Below are positions 61,032 to 64,000 of a stretch of DNA of 64,000 nt, piece after piece. The stretch comes from Paramecium sonneborni. Lineage: Eukaryota; Ciliophora; Oligohymenophorea; Peniculida; Parameciidae. The notes under the pieces were generated by a model. The model had not been told where the DNA came from, did no database searches, and saw nothing but the letters and a program-made list of their open reading frames with translations. The position numbers were made by a program, and so were the translations under genes. Every line of letters starts with the position of its first letter. The first letter of the stretch is position 1. The stretch covers positions 91,949-155,948 of the forward strand of contig CAJJDN010000069.1 in NCBI GenBank assembly GCA_905182985.1, read 5' to 3'.

Positions 61032-61970
61032 TCAATTTTTATTTAATATTGCTCCTAAAATAAGTGCAATTGTTGCTGCAACAAATAATTCCCATAATGG
61101 AATTCCTGTTTTATCTCTTAATGCAGAAGCAATAATTTAATCTGGTTAATCTTTTCCTTCTTATTTCTTTTCTAAATCATAAATAAATGCATTTCTATCA
61201 ATCTCATTTTGAAGTTCATTTATGTCATATTTATATTATTCCTAATATTTTTAATATTTTTAATATTTTTACAATTAATTTAGCTTATTCTTAATATTTC
61301 TACTTTAAAGATTTTAGCTTTAAATTTAGATTTGTATATTCATCATTCTAAATTGAATTGTAACTGTTTTGGCTTTAGAATTATTACTAATTATTATGAT
61401 TATTATTCATATTTGCTAAATTAGATCCTTAAGTCAATCTAGATTATACAAGCTGTGGAGTTTATCCCAATGAATGACTTCTTATATTACTGTTTAATAT
61501 TTGACTCCTTTGCTATTAATTTGAAAATTAGATATCGTTTCTAATTAAACTAACTTTAAGAATATGTTTTCTTGCAAATTTTTACCATTTGCAATCTTCA
61601 TTTGTTGCCGAATCATACTTTTATTTTTCAACTATTTCAATCTAAAACTTATCTTTCAATCTATGTTGTAATCTTGATTCATCACACTTCATATATATTA
61701 ATATTGATTAAGATGATTACGTAGTTATAGGCTTCTCTTTTTCATATGAAATAACATAAAAATTTGGAGATGTAGTTTTCACTCTAAACATTACATCTTA
61801 CAAAGTTCTATTATAAATATCCACTTTAGCCATGATCTTCTTTTAATTTGATAAAACTCCAAACTTTAGTGTATCATTTGGTTTTATTTCAACAGAACTA
61901 CATCTATAAAAATATATAATCACTTTAAAATTTCAAAACTAACTTCTGATTTCGTTTTTAATTCCATCAT
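61032..61970 (-). CDS. VAP-like (MSP domain) tail-anchored ER protein
   Basis: 295 residues, introns 61904-61923 (20 nt) and 61242-61272 (31 nt). The MSP domain lies at residues about 17-135: VEIKPNDTLKFGV, IYNRTLQDVMFRVKTTSPNFYVI, then ILIYMKCDESR. An Asn/Gln/Ser-rich linker and a short coiled coil (NLNLKLKSLKQKYQEQAKL) lead to a single C-terminal membrane anchor (WELFVAATIALILGAILNKN), reached only after the second intron. VAP proteins sit in the ER and bind FFAT-motif partners at contact sites. The domain order and length match the VAP family. Confidence 0.9.
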
Positions 61971-62031
61971 GATATTTTTATCATTCTTAAGTTATGACAT
62001 AAATTATTTATACTATTTTAATAATTTTATA

Positions 62032-62628
62032 TCAAATATCAAAAGGTTCATCATTGGATTTATAAAGACTAATTTTATGAATATGTAAAATACTCTTGAA
62101 ATATCCCCCAATGATCCCTTTGGCTATGAAAAATATTTCTTCATAAATTACATAGAAATTCATTAACAAATAAAAGACTCCTAAAATGAAAAATACTGTT
62201 CCATATATGTCACCTGCTCTAATCTAATTAATCTATTTAATACACATGATTATGAGCTATTTAATAATAAGCATAACAAACTTAACCAGACAAACTAAAA
62301 TTAAAATATTATAAAATATTTACAAAATGTAATATAAACCTCTTCCCAAAAATGTTTTCAAGAATCCATATTCACTTAAAATATGCCCACATTTAATTTC
62401 ATTTGATATCAATAAAAATCCAAAAAATCTAATTATTAGAAATCCATATTTACATAAAAAAAAGTGGATACAAAAATCCAAAAATATTAAAATTGGCATT
62501 TTTAAGTTCACTTATGACAATCCAAAAACCTGCAAAAGCTAAAACAATACTTTTTAAGATTTAAAATAATAATTATACGCTGATCCTGCATTTAAGACTT
62601 TGATAATTTTCACACCTAATTCGCTCAT
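62032..62628 (-). CDS. COPI-associated-family small membrane protein
   Basis: 163 residues from four introns (62550-62578, 62429-62453, 62295-62323, 62224-62245); total length agrees exactly. Four hydrophobic helices: AIVLAFAGFWIVI, NIFGFLYPLFFIFFGFLLI, a central GFLKTFLGRGLYYI (the L-G-R-G hallmark of COPI_assoc proteins) and GTVFFILGVFYLLMNFYV. Such proteins are found with Golgi/COPI vesicles. It lies in tandem with the VAP gene, 61 bp upstream. Read without introns, the same DNA gives a misleading Phe-rich frame. Confidence 0.8.
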
Positions 62629-63654
62629 TTTTATAGAAAATTATATATATAAAATTTTGTAATTAAATTAATCAATTTATAGAAAGCAATTATTTTTTTT
62701 ATCAAAAGACAATGTTTTTATATAAAATTGTGTAAGCATTTTGATAACGAATAAAATCATGTTAATCTTAAAGTAAAATTGTTGATTTACTAAAATTAAT
62801 CTATCTAAAATATTGTTTAGTCAAAAAATAACCAAACTCAAAGATTTGATTAAATTTTAACATAAACATATTCCATTATTACTAAAATTAAAAAGTTAAT
62901 AAAGTGTGGATTTGAATTAATACATACCAAAATATAATAGTTAGCACAAATAATAAATAATGCTAGTAACATTATAACTTTAAAAGAGAAAGATTCCTAT
63001 TTTGTTTCAAATGCATTCATAGAATAAAAATAAAATTGATTCATAGAAATACTTTTATGTAATTAAAAGTATATTTCTTGTACGTAATATATTTTTTAAA
63101 TTTGAATTACAAGTTTAAAATGTTAACTTGAAAATGAATATATCTGATAGTCTAAATGAGAATATCTAATTACTTTTCTGAGAAACATAAGAAATATCAA
63201 TCATGATAAATGTTAATACAAGAGACTTTACTTAAGATTAGATGTTTAATAAAAGAAAGAATAGCATATAATAATTATAATAATCAGCATTTTGTTAAAT
63301 CAATATAAATTATTTTTTATTTTAAATGAAGAAATATATTTACTATATTAATAAAATTAGTAGAATTTATTTTAATAGATTATTATTACATTTAATAATA
63401 TATTTATGTATTGAATAATGCATTATAATAAGTATAAACAATATCGTTGATTAATACCTTAAGGATATTTAAAAAATTGAATAAGTAGAATATTTTCATT
63501 TATTTTGATGATACAAAACTATTTTGATGTTTATGAACATAAAATAAGAATAAATAAATAATAATTTAAATAAATGTTAATAAAAATGAAATTAATAAGA
63601 AGTATCATGAAATCTAAGTTTTTGATAAATGACATTATAGTTATATTAATAAAT
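62629..63654. other. intergenic, no gene called
   Basis: About 1 kb of very AT-rich DNA, long for this compact genome. Frames on both strands are short, and no conserved motif or RNA-like GC island is visible. Confidence 0.4.
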
Positions 63655-64000
63655 TCATAATTTTTAAAATGACAATTCGATGGATTGTTCTTCTTCAATA
63701 ATTTATAATGGAGATTAATATTGTTAATTTAATTTGTTTCTTTGACTCTATTATAATTATTAATCGTCTTATTCATCTGGTAATTTGAGACATAGTAGAT
63801 CTTCAACTTCTTTAGTTAAGATATCTATAGTCTTTTAATCAACTTGTTCTTCTTATGGTGGAGTATCTTGTATTAAAAGATTGTACAACTTGTCATCAAT
63901 TTAAACTTTATTTTCATTTTGTTCTAGATCCAACCATTTCTATTCGAATGACTATAAATAAGAATATTATTGGGGAATACCTTTTTTTCTTCTTTCCAAT
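63655..64000 (-). CDS. 3' end of a Gln/Glu-rich gene, 5' part outside window
   Basis: Open for 115 codons from the right edge to TGA 63657-63655 with many in-frame TAA/TAG. Contains RRKKGIPQQYSYLQSFEQKW, DTPPQEEQVDQKTIDIL, EVEDLLCLKLPDEQDDQQ and ends IIEEEQSIELSFQKL. Acidic and Gln-rich, no known domain in this piece. Confidence 0.55.

Noticed and set aside
62320..62511. 63-codon Phe-rich minus frame
   Set aside because: Part of the COPI-associated gene read across unspliced introns; the spliced model gives the family hallmark L-G-R-G.
1..64000. tRNA genes, telomeric repeats, CRISPR arrays, insertion sequences
   Set aside because: Looked for GC-rich cloverleaf islands, C4A2/C3A3 repeats and terminal inverted repeats with a transposase; none seen by eye apart from the 5S gene island.

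Overview
The window looks like macronuclear DNA of a Paramecium-type ciliate. It is very AT-rich. Long conserved proteins read through only if TAA and TAG are glutamine and TGA is the sole stop. Genes are cut by tiny GT..AG introns (20-31 nt placed here), with reading frame restored exactly across them. For 26 of the intron-containing and intronless models, span minus introns is a multiple of three. No bacterial signals (operons, ribosome binding sites, CRISPR) are present. Gene spacing is tight: several convergent pairs end 9-35 bp apart, and divergent starts lie as close as 4, 28, 76 and 82 bp.

Layout. 1-5.1 kb: an RPA1-like OB-fold protein running off the left edge, then a secreted leukotriene A4 hydrolase/aminopeptidase (both minus). 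5.4-17.5 kb: one complete axonemal dynein heavy chain with 7-8 introns. 17.5-18.9 kb: a decayed membrane-protein gene. 18.9-22.9 kb: an ACAD10/11-type acyl-CoA dehydrogenase with a degenerate kinase-like N-terminus, an HMG-box protein, mitochondrial chaperonin 10, and a small protein with an N-myristoylation-like start. 22.9-25.7 kb: a gene-poor stretch with a 332-base N gap flanked by identical 751-bp copies, probably an assembly artefact. 25.7-28.7 kb: a hybrid histidine kinase/response regulator with an eroded ATPase domain.

28.7-35.7 kb: three small unknown proteins, a VTT/TVP38-type membrane protein, a casein kinase 1-like kinase and a Ser/Asn/Gln-rich protein. 36-45.2 kb: a TBC1D5-like Rab GAP, a multi-pass membrane protein, an unknown protein, an RNF10-like RING protein, a RAD6/UBE2-like enzyme and a secreted GH5 exo-beta-1,3-glucanase. 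45.2-48.3 kb: a voltage-sensor/adenylyl-cyclase fusion. 48.4-49.5 kb: a probably broken alpha-kinase gene. 50-53 kb: coiled-coil genes (one decayed) and a solitary 5S rRNA gene. 54-64 kb: a tandem cyclic-nucleotide-binding protein, a medium-chain dehydrogenase with an acidic Gln/Ser tail, a long coiled-coil protein, a dual-specificity phosphatase, an unknown basic protein, VAP and COPI-associated ER/Golgi proteins, and the 3' end of a further gene.

Themes: cilia motility (dynein), membrane-voltage and cyclic-nucleotide signalling (cyclase, tandem CNBD protein, histidine kinase), phosphorylation (CK1, alpha-kinase, DSP), ubiquitin (RNF10, UBE2), and ER/endosome traffic (VAP, COPI-associated, TBC, VTT). 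The best candidates for unusual biology are the voltage-sensor cyclase, the degenerate hybrid kinase, the dehydrogenase whose tail resembles the ribosomal P-stalk peptide, and a gene whose first coding exon is just the ATG. All homology calls come from reading motifs; no search was run.
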